Under the pieces are notes generated by a model, which was not told the origin of the DNA, searched no databases, and worked only from the letters and a program-made list of their open reading frames with translations. A DNA stretch of 64,000 bases from Erigeron canadensis. Its lineage: Eukaryota; Streptophyta; Magnoliopsida; Asterales; Asteraceae. Positions 22,990 through 34,014 of this stretch are shown in pieces. Location: assembly GCF_010389155.1 (NCBI RefSeq), contig NC_057763.1, forward strand, positions 33,400,645 through 33,464,644. The letters run 5' to 3'. The position numbers and the translations under genes were made by a program. Position 1 is the stretch's first letter. Each line of letters opens with the position of its first letter.

Positions 22990-23385
22990 ATATAAATATA
23001 TTAATAAATACGAGCATGGTACCCGAGCGATACGACGGCAGTGGTGGGGAAAGAGGTCTAGTGACGTCGGTGATGGTACCATTGGTGGTGTTGGTTGATG
23101 TAATTGTGATAGTAAATTTTTTTAAAAGATAAGAGTCTAAATTGATTTATTAAGGGCAAATTTGGTATTTTATAAAAACTATTTTCATGGCGGGTGTTTA
23201 TTATGGGTAATTTTGTAATTATGTATGTAACTATTTCTAAAAGCGAGAACGGTACCCGCGCATTGCGACGGTGATGGTGGCGTGTTAATGTAATGACGAC
23301 AGTGGCGGTGATGGGGTGATCAACTTGACGGGCTTCGTCATCAGATTTAAAAATTCGTCGAAGTATATCGAATGGTTATGAAAGA
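22990..23385. repeat. Helitron-terminus-like repeats and an R-family fragment upstream of the E1 gene
   Basis: Two related segments (about 23004-23090 and 23244-23330) begin GAGCATGGTACCCG and GAGAACGGTACCCG, each followed by a GC-rich hairpin-like stretch. Right after the second, 23331-23385 matches the R family in reverse (TTAAAAATTCGTCGAAGTAT). These lie 270-650 bp upstream of the E1 start codon and may form part of its present promoter region. Confidence 0.4.
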
Positions 23386-23649
23386 CCTAGAATCACCAGA
23401 CGAAACGAAAAACCTTCTTCTAGTAAGCATTCTTGTAGATTATATATATACGATTTTCAATTTTTTATTAAGTTGAATCAAATATATAATATAAATAATA
23501 ATGCTTGTAGATTTAATTCAAGAAGAAATCTAGGGATTTATTTTAAAGTAATATACGTTGTTTGATTGCAAAAAACATGTTATTGATTGTTTTGAATTGA
23601 TCCTATTTGTTTCCGTGTTGTTGCAGGTTTAATTTAATATATATCGGAT

Positions 23650-26600
23650 ATGTTCCCTAAAATAAGACATGTTGATGACATTAATAATAATAATTATTCC
23701 CACAAGAAGCCATGCCTCCATAGCTGTTTTTCATCCACAAAGTCTGCGGAGGAGTGGGGATATGCGAAGAATGCATTGGATGATAGTATGCAGGTTGATA
23801 TTGATGAGGACCTACACAGCAGACAACTTCTGGTTTATGGACGTGAGACAATGAGACACCTTTTCGCTTCTAATGTCCTGATTTCCGGCTTACAAGGACT
23901 TGGTGCAGAGATAGGTATCCTGGTTACCCTCCTTTTTTTTTTTATTTCCCTTATTTTATTTTACTTATTCAGTGTTATTGTTTGCAGCAAAAAGTCTTAT
24001 ACTTGCTGGTGTCAAGTCTGTGACTTTGCATGATGAAGGCTCAGTGGAGCTCTGGGATTTGTCCAGTAATTTTACTTTCTCAGAAAACGATCTTGGCAAG
24101 AACAGAGCTTTTGCATCCCTCCCCAAGCTGCAAGAGCTCAACCCTGCTGTCCTCGTCTCTGTTTTTCCTTCTAAGTTGACCAAAGAACAACTTTGTAATT
24201 TTCAGGTACCCCTTACTTAATGCTTTCTTAGTGTTTGTATTCACTCTATTCGGTCGAAAAGTAAAAGTATGAGTTAGTGGTAGAATTTTCCAGTGGTTAC
24301 ATACATGTTTTTTTTCTCTTTGAACTCATTAGAAAAATGATTGCAAGTTTTTTTTTTTTTTTTTCTAATATATACCTACGTTATCATTTGTTTATAAAGG
24401 ATCACTCAAGTTATGTTATTGTCCACTCTTAAGTCATTCGGTTATCTATTTAATGACCGATTGCTTATCAAGTCGATTTGATGACACGGATAACGTGTTA
24501 CATACATGATTTTGCACAGGTAGATTATTTATCTATATCCATTGATATGTACGTTAAGTGATTTGAACTATAAAGCTTAAAGGTTAATAATGATGAATTT
24601 TATTATAACTTAAAGTCAAAGAATAAAAAGTATGTTAGGGGTAGAAATTCTCAATGGTTACTTAGTAGAATTAGGTTGATAGAAGCTTATATGGCATTAC
24701 TTTAATCGCATAGCTATTTGTTTTGCATCATGATAATTTACCGTTCTATAATGTTTCAGGCTGTAGTCTTTACCAATATCGACTTGAAAACAGCTATCGA
24801 GTTTGATGATTACTGCCACAACCATCAACCTCCTATTGCTTTCATCAAGACCGAAGTCAGGGGACTTTTTGGTAACGTTTTCTGTGATTTTGGCCCTGAG
24901 TTCGTTGTAGCTGATGTTGATGGCGAGGAACCACATACTGGCTTCGTTGCATCTATTAGCAATGGTTACCCCGCTCTTGCAACGTGTGTTAATGCCGAAA
25001 GGTTGGAGTTCCAAGATGGTGATCTTGTCAAGTTTTCTGAAATCCGCGGGATGGCAGAACTTAATGATGGAAAACCAAGAAAGGTCAAAAGCTGTGGGCC
25101 TTACTCGTTTCATCTTGAAGAAGACACCACCAGTTTTGGCACATATGCTAAAGGTGGTATAGTGACCGAGGTCAAACAGTCAAAGGTCCTGAATTTCAAG
25201 CCCTTAAGAGATGCACTTGAAGCTCCAGGCGAGTTTCTGTTGAGTGACTTCTCTAAGTTTGACCGCCCTCCTCTTTTGCATCTAGCCTTCCAAGCACTTG
25301 ATAATTTCATTACTGATTTTGGGCGGTTTCCGGTTTCTGGCTCAGAAAGTGATGCACACAAGTTCATTTCTATAGCCACCACCATGAATGAGAGCTCAGG
25401 AGATGGAAAGTTGGATGATCTTAATCCAAAACTTTTACGAGTTTTTGCTTATGGGGCGCGAGCTGTGCTTAATCCCATGGCTGCCATGTTTGGTGGCATA
25501 GTTGGTCAAGAGGTTCTCAAGGCATGCTCTGGAAAGTTCCATCCACTTTTCCAGGTCTGTCTGTACACATTACTTGCGCATCTAAAAGTTTGTGTTCTTT
25601 TGTAGCTCCTTTGTGTCTTGCGTCTGCTTGTTGATTAATCTTCTATGGTCAACCCTGGAGGTGGCAAGATGGGCTGGGTGTATTGGAGTGAGTTGGGTTG
25701 GTCTGCCATTCACTCAGTTGTCTTTTCTAAAAGAAATTTTTTACACCCTGATAGTTACTGATAACTCTTTTTACACCCTCGTACACTCTAGCTTAAATCT
25801 AATCTGAACAATGTGAGATATAAACAGCCCAAAGCTCTAGTCTAGAATCTGTTTTCAGATCTTGAGTTGGTCTCTGATGATTTCAATTATGATTGTACAG
25901 TTCTTTTACTTTGACTCGATTGAGTCACTTCCCACTGAACCGGTGGAACCAAGCGAGTATACGCCTTTGAACAGTCGTTATGATGCCCAAATTTCAGTAT
26001 TTGGAGCTAAATTCCAGAAGAAATTGGAAAGCATCAAGTCTTTTGTTGTAGGATCCGGCTCTTTGGGTTGTGAATTTTTGAAAAATTTAGCCTTGATGGG
26101 TGTTTCATGTGGCACTCAAGGGAAATTGACAGTCACTGACAACGATGTCATCGAGAAAAGTAATCTCAGCCAACAATTTTTATTTCGTGACCGGAATATT
26201 GGGCATGCAAAATCCAGTGTTGCCGCCTCTGCAGCTGCATTGATCAACCCTAATTTTCAGATCGAAGCATTGCAGAATCGTGTGGGTGCACAGACCGAAA
26301 ACATCTTTGATGACGCCTTCTGGGAGAATTTAAATGTTGTCATTAATGCAGTAGACAATATTGACGCGAGGCTTTATGTTGACAGCAGATGCTTATATTT
26401 TCAAAAGCCGCTTATAGAGTCTGGTACACATGGTGCTAAATGCAACACTCAAATGGTTATTCCACACTTGACTGAAAGCTATGGGGCCTCTGTGGACCCA
26501 CCAGAGAATCAAGTACCCACGTGGGTTGTGCACTCGTTCCCATATAAGATTGACCACTGTCTAATCTGGGCGAAGTCAGAATTCGAACTGCAACTTGAGA

Positions 26601-27682
26601 AAACGCCAGCAGAAGTCAACGCCTGTCTCTTGAATCCTGGTGTATATGCATCAATGAGGAATACTGCTCAGGCTCGTGATAAATTACAACGGGTTTTCGA
26701 GTGTCTTGACAAGGAAAAATGTGAAACATTTCTAGATTGCATCAGTTGGGCACGCCTAAGGTAATACCTTTTTTCTTCTTTTTCTTGCAGTATGTAACCT
26801 AAATTCATAGATTTTTGTTTGAGATTGCAACTTCAGGTGATTCTGTGAATGATTTGATTTGGGTTCGTCTCTTATAGGTCATATAAGAAAAAAAAAACTG
26901 AAAGGGGGAATGGGTCAAACCGGGTTAAGTTGCCTCAAGGGTATTTGAAATGCATACAACCTACCAAATCGTGTTATTCAAACATTTCTTTGATTATCAC
27001 AACATACTGTTTTCTATTAATGAACATTTCTTCGATTATCACAACATACTGTTTTCTATTAATGAACACGTTAGTAATTATATATATATAATTATAGAAA
27101 GCTGAAAGAAAGTGTTTTCGAGTCAACCCAACCCGGCTTGTGACCTTAGCAAATTTCATGACCAGTCGATGCTGCAATCTTATCACTCCCACTATGTATC
27201 CAAATTTTGTTCAAATCATATAATGCCATTGCTCTTCTGTATATTATAAACTTGTTAGGTTTGAGGATTACTTCTCCAATTGTGTGAAAGACTTGATATT
27301 TACATACCCAGAAGACAGCGTGGGTGATACTGGAACTCCAATTTGGACAGCACCAAAGCGTTTCCCATGCTCTCTCGAGTTCTCTGTATCTGATTCGAGC
27401 CATCTAAGTTTTGTTATGGCTGGCTCTATACTTCGTGCACAAACATTTGGCATCTCTGTTCCGGATTGGGCTAAAAATCCTAAGAAATTGGCTGAGGCTG
27501 TTGATCAGGTGTCTATCCCTGATTTCCATCCAATGCAAGGTGTTGGAAATATGATTAATGATGGTGCAGTGATTGAGGAATTAATCGAGAAGATAAAACA
27601 GCGGAGAATGTTTCTTCCATCTGGATATACCATGATGCCTATTGAGTTTGAGATGGTTTCCACTTTCACTTACCCATTTGCA

Positions 27683-27720
<38 letters not shown>

Positions 27721-29189
27721 TTGTTGGCACAAAGGGTGGGTTGGGTAACAATTCTTAACAGGCCTATGTTAAATCAAACAAGATTAGCCGTATCACAGTT
27801 GTCCAAAATGGCAGTCGTAAATTTTACAGTTTTATAATTTTATAAACACATATTCCTTTGCATGGCGCAGTCTACGATACTATCTGGGTGAAAAATGGTT
27901 TAAAGAGAAACTAGGCTGTATTAGTTAAAGAGTAAAGGGCTAAGTGCGCAAGAATGCAGTTAACTAATCCTGAAAAGTTATTGTGTGCACGAACTCTAGG
28001 TTGACTTTATTGTATTCAGGAAACTTGTTCATCAGTCCCATAGTAAACAAAAGTTACCGGTAAGAAGTTAGCCGGTCACCACTTTCACGTTGATTGCTTA
28101 CGTGACATGCACACAATAACTTTTTGGGATTAGTTTATGCACACAATAAAAAAAATACTATATGAAAATAAACAAGTTTTATGTGAAGTAACCGGTCCCA
28201 CATCCGTTTTATGTTCACAATAAACATAATTTCAAGTTTTTTGAATACAATAAACCCGACCTAGAGTTCATGCACACATTAACTTTTGGTGATTAGTTGA
28301 CTGCATTCCGGCGCACTTAGCCCTACATAAATCCCTGTGTGTATAAAATTTTTTGGACAAACAATCAAAGGGGTCTGACATAATCAATAAAAACTAATTG
28401 TCATACTGTATTCGCATAAAATGTAGGCAGTTCTACGTGTTAAAGATACAACATATACCCGAATAGACCCTATTTAGAGTAAATGGGTTGACATTGTTGT
28501 GTATAATATTTATGCGCACCTGTGATGTTAAAATTTTGTTTGGAATGTGATGCATGCATAAATTTTCACTTTTTCATACATATCAATGTTTATAGGCTGA
28601 TGACACAAATTACCATATGGATTTCATTGTTGGACTTGCAAACATGAGAGCAAGGAATTATGGAATCGTGGAAGTTGACAAGTTGAAAGCCAAGTTTATA
28701 GCTGGAAGAATTATCCCTGCAATTGCTACCTCGAAAGAAATGGCCACTGGTCTAGCGTGTCTCGAGCTATACAAGGTCATTGACGGGGGACACAGAGTGC
28801 AAGACTATCGTAATACTTTTGCCAATCTGGCACTCCCTTTTTTTTCCCTGGCAGAGCCGGTCCTACCTAAAGTCATTAAGCACCGGGACATGAAGTGGAC
28901 AGAGTGGGACAGGTGGACTATCGAGGGCAACCCTACATTGAGGGAACTTATCAAATGGCTTGCAGATAAGGGACTTGATGCTTATTCCATTTCTTTTGGA
29001 AGGTGGATGTTGTACATGAGTATGAATCCTGATCACGAACCTCGAATGGATAGGAAGATGGTGGATTTGGCCCAGGATGCATCTAAAATAGAGATTCCAC
29101 CCTGTCGTCGCCATTTGGATTTGATTGTCGCTTGTGAAGATGAAGAGAGCAATGATATTGATATCCCCTGTTTATCTGTGTACTTCTAA
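23650..29189 (+). CDS. E1 ubiquitin-activating enzyme-like protein lacking the catalytic cysteine
   Basis: Six exons join in frame to 1042 aa: 23650-23914, 23988-24205, 24760-25554, 25901-26760, 27259-27655 and 28596-29189. The protein follows plant UBA1/UBA2 along its full length (usual length about 1080 aa). It has an inactive adenylation half with [13 protein letters not shown], a GGIVGQEV stretch, an active adenylation half with [29 protein letters not shown] and CNTQ, a catalytic-Cys domain and a ubiquitin-fold domain ending [12 protein letters not shown]1 enzymes adenylate ubiquitin with ATP, then bind it as a thioester and pass it to E2s. Two key residues are changed here: in the motif normally read P-x-C-T-V-H-S-F, the Cys is Trp (TGG at 26522-26524, residue 634); and in NLSRQ the Arg is Gln (residue 517). 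The Lys and Asp of the ATP site remain. The frame is open and splice sites are good, so this is a pseudoenzyme or a recent, still open pseudogene. A splice acceptor at 23626 suggests an intron in the 5' leader. Confidence 0.9.
26980..27066. repeat. 43-bp tandem duplication in E1 intron 4
   Basis: The unit ATTATCACAACATACTGTTT plus TCTATTAATGAAC occurs twice head to tail, almost identical. Confidence 0.8.
27683..27720. repeat. (GT)n(GA)n microsatellite in E1 intron 5
   Basis: A compound dinucleotide run just downstream of the exon 5 donor (27656). A frame running across it is not coding. Confidence 0.8.
27937..28323. mobile_element. 387-bp foldback MITE inside E1 intron 5
   Basis: The left end GGGCTAAGTGCGCAAGAATG and the reverse complement of the right end, GGGCTAAGTGCGCCGGAATG, start inverted repeats of about 95 bp, which continue through GAACTCTAGGT and TTTATTGTATTCA. 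The interior is also partly palindromic. No coding capacity is seen. Confidence 0.75.
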
Positions 29190-29857
29190 CTGCCAATGAT
29201 TGATATCATTGGGCATGCATTTCACCCTATCTAGTACTATGAATGTAAATTATAATAATTTCCGTAATGTGTTAGACTGGTTAGTAGTAAATTGACAAAA
29301 CTGATTTTGATGCAATCTGCTGCTGTAAATATTTAATTTTTGCTGCAAATGCTTTATTTTTATATTTCTGTCCTGTTTTGCTGTAAGTAATTTAAGTAAT
29401 GTTTTCTGTTTTGCTGCAACTAGTTTGACACTTTATTTATATATATCTTTTTGGCGAACTAGGTATACTCATTTTTATGCAAGTTTATCTCTACATATTC
29501 TACGAGTATAATACTTGTATAGTAATATGTATTCAGTTGAGGCCTTCAGTTGCTGCTAGCACGCTACTGCAGCAAAATGTTTGCAAGGACAGGACACTTC
29601 CAACGGCTAGTTATCTCTTCGGATGTAATGCTCAGTAGATGAAGCCAATGGTTCATTACTTCCATTTTCATAAATCCTTGTTATCACATCTGATGTAATC
29701 CTTGTATTAAGATGGTTGCAGTCGAACCTTCATATGAGCTTGTTCTTAGAATTAGGCCTGAAATGGGTGGGTTTGGCCAACAGTTCAAAACTATGACACG
29801 TTTAATAATCTGGTAGCTTATAATAGAAAGTTATACACAAACTTATATGGCCTACAG
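29190..29857 (+). other. 3' flank of the E1 gene
   Basis: This AT-rich sequence after the stop codon (29187-29189) probably contains the 3' UTR. No gene or repeat is recognised before the NCL-like relic. Confidence 0.5.
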
Positions 29858-31359
29858 TTGTTTCTAAGTTGATATCGGATGGTGCTGATGATCTAGTGCA
29901 CGCGGAAGGATCATCTTTCTTGCATCTCAAAGGAATCGATTCTTGGGAAGGGCATTGTGAGCAAATGTATGGGTTTTTACCATGCTCAGAAAATTCTTTA
30001 GGGCATTTCTTCCTCATTAAAGTTTACGAGTACCTGTTGTATCATGGAGAATGCTATGTTTCTTCGGGAGGTAAGCGGATTTTCAAGATTCTTGGTCCTG
30101 TTGTCTTTGGTGCAAGTGCTTTTCAGGTCCTTGGTTTTCTTCCCGAATCCTTAATACTACTCGGTATGCCCCTTTGTTCTTATAGATTGTCTCTATGACT
30201 TCTATTTTTTCTTATAGGCCTTCATACTTAAGATGAAAGAATTTGACTTTGATGGCGACACAAAAGTAACTGTGGATGAGTTCACCGATGGATTCACAAA
30301 GTCTCAGTTAGTTCTTGGAAGGACTTATATCAGGTAGCTATCTTATTATAAATTTCTCAACATCTTATTTAGCTTAAAATCGCATTAGTGGTTGACATTT
30401 TCAAGCACTTAGAAACGTTTATTGAACTTTGTAATACATCAGTTGTTGCTTAAGCCAGACTAATATCTAAATCTGAAAAATGATAAGGCTTCTTCGAGTG
30501 TATTGGATACATATGTTCTGTATATATCGTGAGAGTTTCTTGGCACATCTGTTTTTCAGATTGTTCAACTATGGGTTCAAACCAAAAAGAAAGAACAAGA
30601 CATGATGAAAGTCCTAGTATCTGAAATTGTTGAGCATGCAAAAAACTCACCTACTGGGAGGTTTTTATAAAGAAGACGGAACGCCAAATGTATCTGCCAT
30701 AAGAAGGTAAAGACAGTAGAACTAGTTAATATTTGATTTTGTGAAAAATAAGTCAAAATTTGGTTAACTAGTTGATATATATTAAAAACATAATTAGATT
30801 GTTTAAGAGCTTAGATGTCAACAATGATAGTGCCATATCATTATCCGAATTGAAAACCTTATGATGGACATCGATTTTGGGGAAACACCATGGAATGTGG
30901 ATGAAGCAACATCTCACATCATGGAAGATCTAGACAAAAGTGGAGATAAACAGATCGACGAGAAGGAATTCATTGATGGATTTAAAGATTTGCAAAACAA
31001 GTCCAATGAACAACTGACCATCCCCGAGACACCTAAGCCTGAAGATGTATATCAGGTAATTAAGCTAACAAACTACAAATACTATAAAAAGTTGGTTAAA
31101 AGTAAACTTACCTTGATGATTATGCAGAAACCGTGGGAGAAATGGGCAGACGATGATGTGGATAAATCTGTATGGGCATGGACACAAGCTATAATGTTAT
31201 TGGTGCTTGGTATAGCTAAGTGTGCAGAAGGTCTCTAACTCGGCAACCATACCATCATTTTTTGTATCATTTGTGTTAGTTCCCTTGGCCACAAATGTTA
31301 GAGCAACTGTCTCTGCAAGTCAAAGGAAAGAAAGAACTACTTCGCTGACTTTCTCTGAG
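29858..31359 (+). pseudogene. Broken Na+/Ca2+ exchanger of the NCL type (EF-hand exchanger)
   Basis: Exon-like blocks at 29858-30163, 30218-30333, 30560-30706, 30798-31055 and 31128-31359 follow plant NCL in order. The first has CEQMYGFLPC and the first exchanger membrane helices (GPVVFGASAFQVLGFLPESL). The middle has a cytosolic domain with three EF-hand loops (DFDGDTKVTVDE, DVNNDSAISLSE, DKSGDKQIDEKE). The last has WAWTQAIMLLVLGIA and SFFVSFVLVPLATN of the second membrane half. NCL moves Ca2+ out of the cytosol in exchange for Na+ under Ca2+ control. Defects: the N-terminal exon is not visible, the helices after LPESLILL are missing, frames break at about 30661-30668, at 30861 and near 31225, and the final membrane segments are absent. 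The PIF element lies 550 bp downstream. A dead gene. Confidence 0.8.
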
Positions 31360-32246
31360 GTTCGTTCATTAGAAAAAAAAACAAAAACAAAAAAAAACAA
31401 CTTATATCATTAGCTAGATTAGTGTGTGCAGTCATTGCATTTTATTTATGAAGGCAATACACAAAGATTAATCTTATAAAAATCTCCATAACTTTTTATG
31501 GATTTTTCATATAGACATCTGATAACTGACATGTGAAGTAATCTTCAATGTTATTTTCATTTGTACATCTGATAGTTGACATTCCGGTCCAACTAAATCT
31601 GTGCTTTTTTAATTTGCATATATGAATATTAACATATTTGAATAACTTTTCCTGCTCTTTTCTTATGTGCATTAGATAAACATAACGTTTTTTGCCAAAC
31701 GAAATTTTTTGTTTTCTTTTCTTAAGTACGTGCACTCCCATTAGTTTTACAAAACTTCGTAACAAACATACCTCAAACACCATCCATTCCAAAATTAATA
31801 TGTAAAATTTTTTTGGTTAAAATAGTTATTAACGGATTTAGATTGTGAGAAATGATTAGGAAAATAGTCACAGCATGTGAAAATATATTTTAGTTTAAAC
31901 ACGTCTCTTAGGGTGGACGGAGTGGGTAGGGGAGGGGACCAGTACCGGACCTGTACCAGTTGGCACACCGTGCCGACCCTCCGGTACCGGTGGGGTGGGG
32001 AGCCATTTGGGCACAGTGGTGCCGGTAGCCATGCCTCCTTATTCGACCGTTGGGATTAATAAAAATAAAATAAAAAAAACATGGCCCCCACATCTAACAT
32101 CTCTTCTTTCTCTCATTTTCTTTCTTCTTTTCTTCTTTCACTTTCTCAGAACCTCCATTTTATTTTTTTTTGATTTCCTTTCAAACAATACAAAACACAC
32201 ACATACATATATTATATATACACATATAATTTATCAAACAACAATT

Positions 32247-33749
32247 ATGAATCTTTTCTTCAACAATCCTATATTTTCGGAACACGGCCCAACACCCCCA
32301 AATATGCCATCGGATTCGAGTTCATCCGACGAGACGACACGGTATATTAATCTATTCACAATGACGCATTATGCGATTCAACAAGATGTCCGTGATACTG
32401 CCTCCTCTTCAAGAAAGTATACAAAAAAGACGATCCTATTGAGTCTCACAACCGTCTTTTTCGAGATTACTTTGCCGATGAACCGAAATTTGATGAGACT
32501 TTTTTTAGACAACGGTTTCGTATGAGTAGACGGTTGTTTGTGAAGATAGCTTCAGATTTGGAAAACAATTTTAGTTTTTTTCAAAGGAAGATCGACGCTC
32601 GTGGTAAATGGGGGTTTTCGGCTTTACAGAGATGCACATCTGCAGTTCGCCAGTTAGGATATGGTAGTAATTCCGACAGTTTAGATGATTACTTAAATAT
32701 GTCGGAAAGATCGTCGAGTGACACCCTTAATGCTTTTTGTGACAGAGTCATTCGATTATACCGGCATGAATATTTGCGTCGGCCAACGCGTACCGATACG
32801 CAACACATTCTTGATCATCATGCGTCTTATCATGGTTTCCCCGGCATGGTAGGTATATATTTACTTATATATATATATATATATATATATTATGTAGTTT
32901 AGTTAATAATGTGTATATATATATTACATAGTTTAGTTAATAATGTGTACATATATATTACATAGTTTAGTTAATAATGTGTATATATATATTACATAGT
33001 TTAGTTAATAATGTGTATGTATATATTACATTGTTTAGTTAATATTTTCGGTTTAATAAATGTGTTTATAGGGAGTCTTGATTGTACACATTGGGCTTGG
33101 GATAATTGTCCAGTAGCTTGGCCTGGCCAGCACACGCGAGGTGACCATCACGGGCCGACGATATCGCTTGAAGCAGTTGCGTCACAGGATTGTTGGATTT
33201 GGCACGCATACTTTGGTGTTGCCGGTTCAAACAACGACATTAATGTGTTGAACCAATCTCCTTTGTTCAATCCTTTTGAAGACGGCACAACACCGTTGGT
33301 TCCTTTCACTGTAAATGGAACTGAATATCAGTACCCGTATTATCTCGTGGATGGGATCTATCCAAGATATGCGATGTTTGTGAAAACGATTTCTCATCCA
33401 ACCGGTGAGAAAAGGATTCGATATGCTAAGGCACAGGAGGCTGCAAGGAAAGATGTGGAGCGAGCTTTTGGTATTATAAAAAAAATGGAAAATACTTAGA
33501 GAACTGGCACGACAAATGGAAGAAACCCCCATCCGTAAGATCATGTATGCGTGTTGTATTCTTCACAACATGATTTTAAAAGACGAGGACCACGCTATAA
33601 GTCCTGATTACATTCCAGATCCCCCGGTTGCGCCACAGCCATCAGATGAACGACTGGCAGCGATACAGAACCCAAACGTTCACGAAGATCTTAAGATGGA
33701 TCTCATTGACCATATTCATCACACATTCATCCCGGGCATCGATCGCTAG
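32247..33749 (+). pseudogene. PIF/Harbinger-type DDE transposase with two frameshifts
   Basis: The frame starts at the ATG at 32247. It shifts by one base in the A-run at 32422-32428, after which FFRQRFRMSRRLFVKIASDL and a DEYL-like helix region (SLDDYLNMSERSSSDTLNAF) follow. An intron runs from about 32849 to 33071, and the second exon opens with SLDCTHWAWDNCPVAWPGQH. The catalytic triad is present: Asp in SLDCTHW, Asp in GSNNDINVL and Glu in DVERAFGI. A second one-base shift sits in the A-run at 33479-33485; past it the frame continues through KWKILRELARQMEE to the stop at 33749. Known members cut and paste PIF elements and MITEs at TTA sites. The triad is intact but both shifts would stop translation. 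Both are in A-runs, so an assembly error is possible. Confidence 0.8.
32900..33046. repeat. Tandem repeat in the transposase intron
   Basis: About four copies of a unit of about 38 bp containing TAGTTTAGTTAATAATGTGT and TATATATATTACA, next to an (AT)n run at 32862-32890. Confidence 0.8.
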
Positions 33750-34014
33750 TTTATTTATGTATTGTGTTGTCGTTTCGTTTAATATTGTAGTTTGATGTTT
33801 TATTTTGTTGTTTGTTTTATTTTTAATATTGTATTAGTTTTAATCTATTAAATAAAATATTTTAGTTTTAAAAATAAATAGAATTTAAATTAAATAGAAA
33901 ATGGTGGGGAGGGGAGGGGTGACGAGGTGCTTTTAGCATTAGGGAAGGGGAGGGGAGGAGAAGAAAAATCGGGGAAGGGCGGGGAGGAGTGGGCAAGCTC
34001 TCCCCCCACCCTTA

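Larger units (their letters stand above)
31911..34011 (+). mobile_element. PIF/Harbinger element, 2101 bp, TTA target duplication
   Basis: The left end is GGGTGGACGGAGTGGG and the reverse complement of the right end is GGGTGGGGGGAGAGC. The 3-bp duplication TTA lies at 31908-31910 and 34012-34014, as expected for PIF/Harbinger. Subterminal regions are rich in GGGGAGGGG. The element contains one transposase gene (32247-33749). I see no second Myb-like ORF, which many plant PIF elements carry. Confidence 0.85.

Noticed and set aside
23669..23854. Second frame over E1 exon 1, and other frames inside E1 exons (24697-25113, 25110-25385, 28863-29114)
   Set aside because: These are shadows of the E1 coding sequence in other frames or on the other strand.
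29869..30198. Small intact exchanger-like gene
   Set aside because: It is one exon of the NCL-like relic: the N-terminal part and following helices are missing and later exons are frameshifted.
31995..32525. Frame at 31995-32525 taken from its first ATG as the transposase start
   Set aside because: The first part (31995-32246) is GC-rich subterminal element sequence; the ATG at 32247 begins the likely protein, and the end of the frame is past a frameshift.
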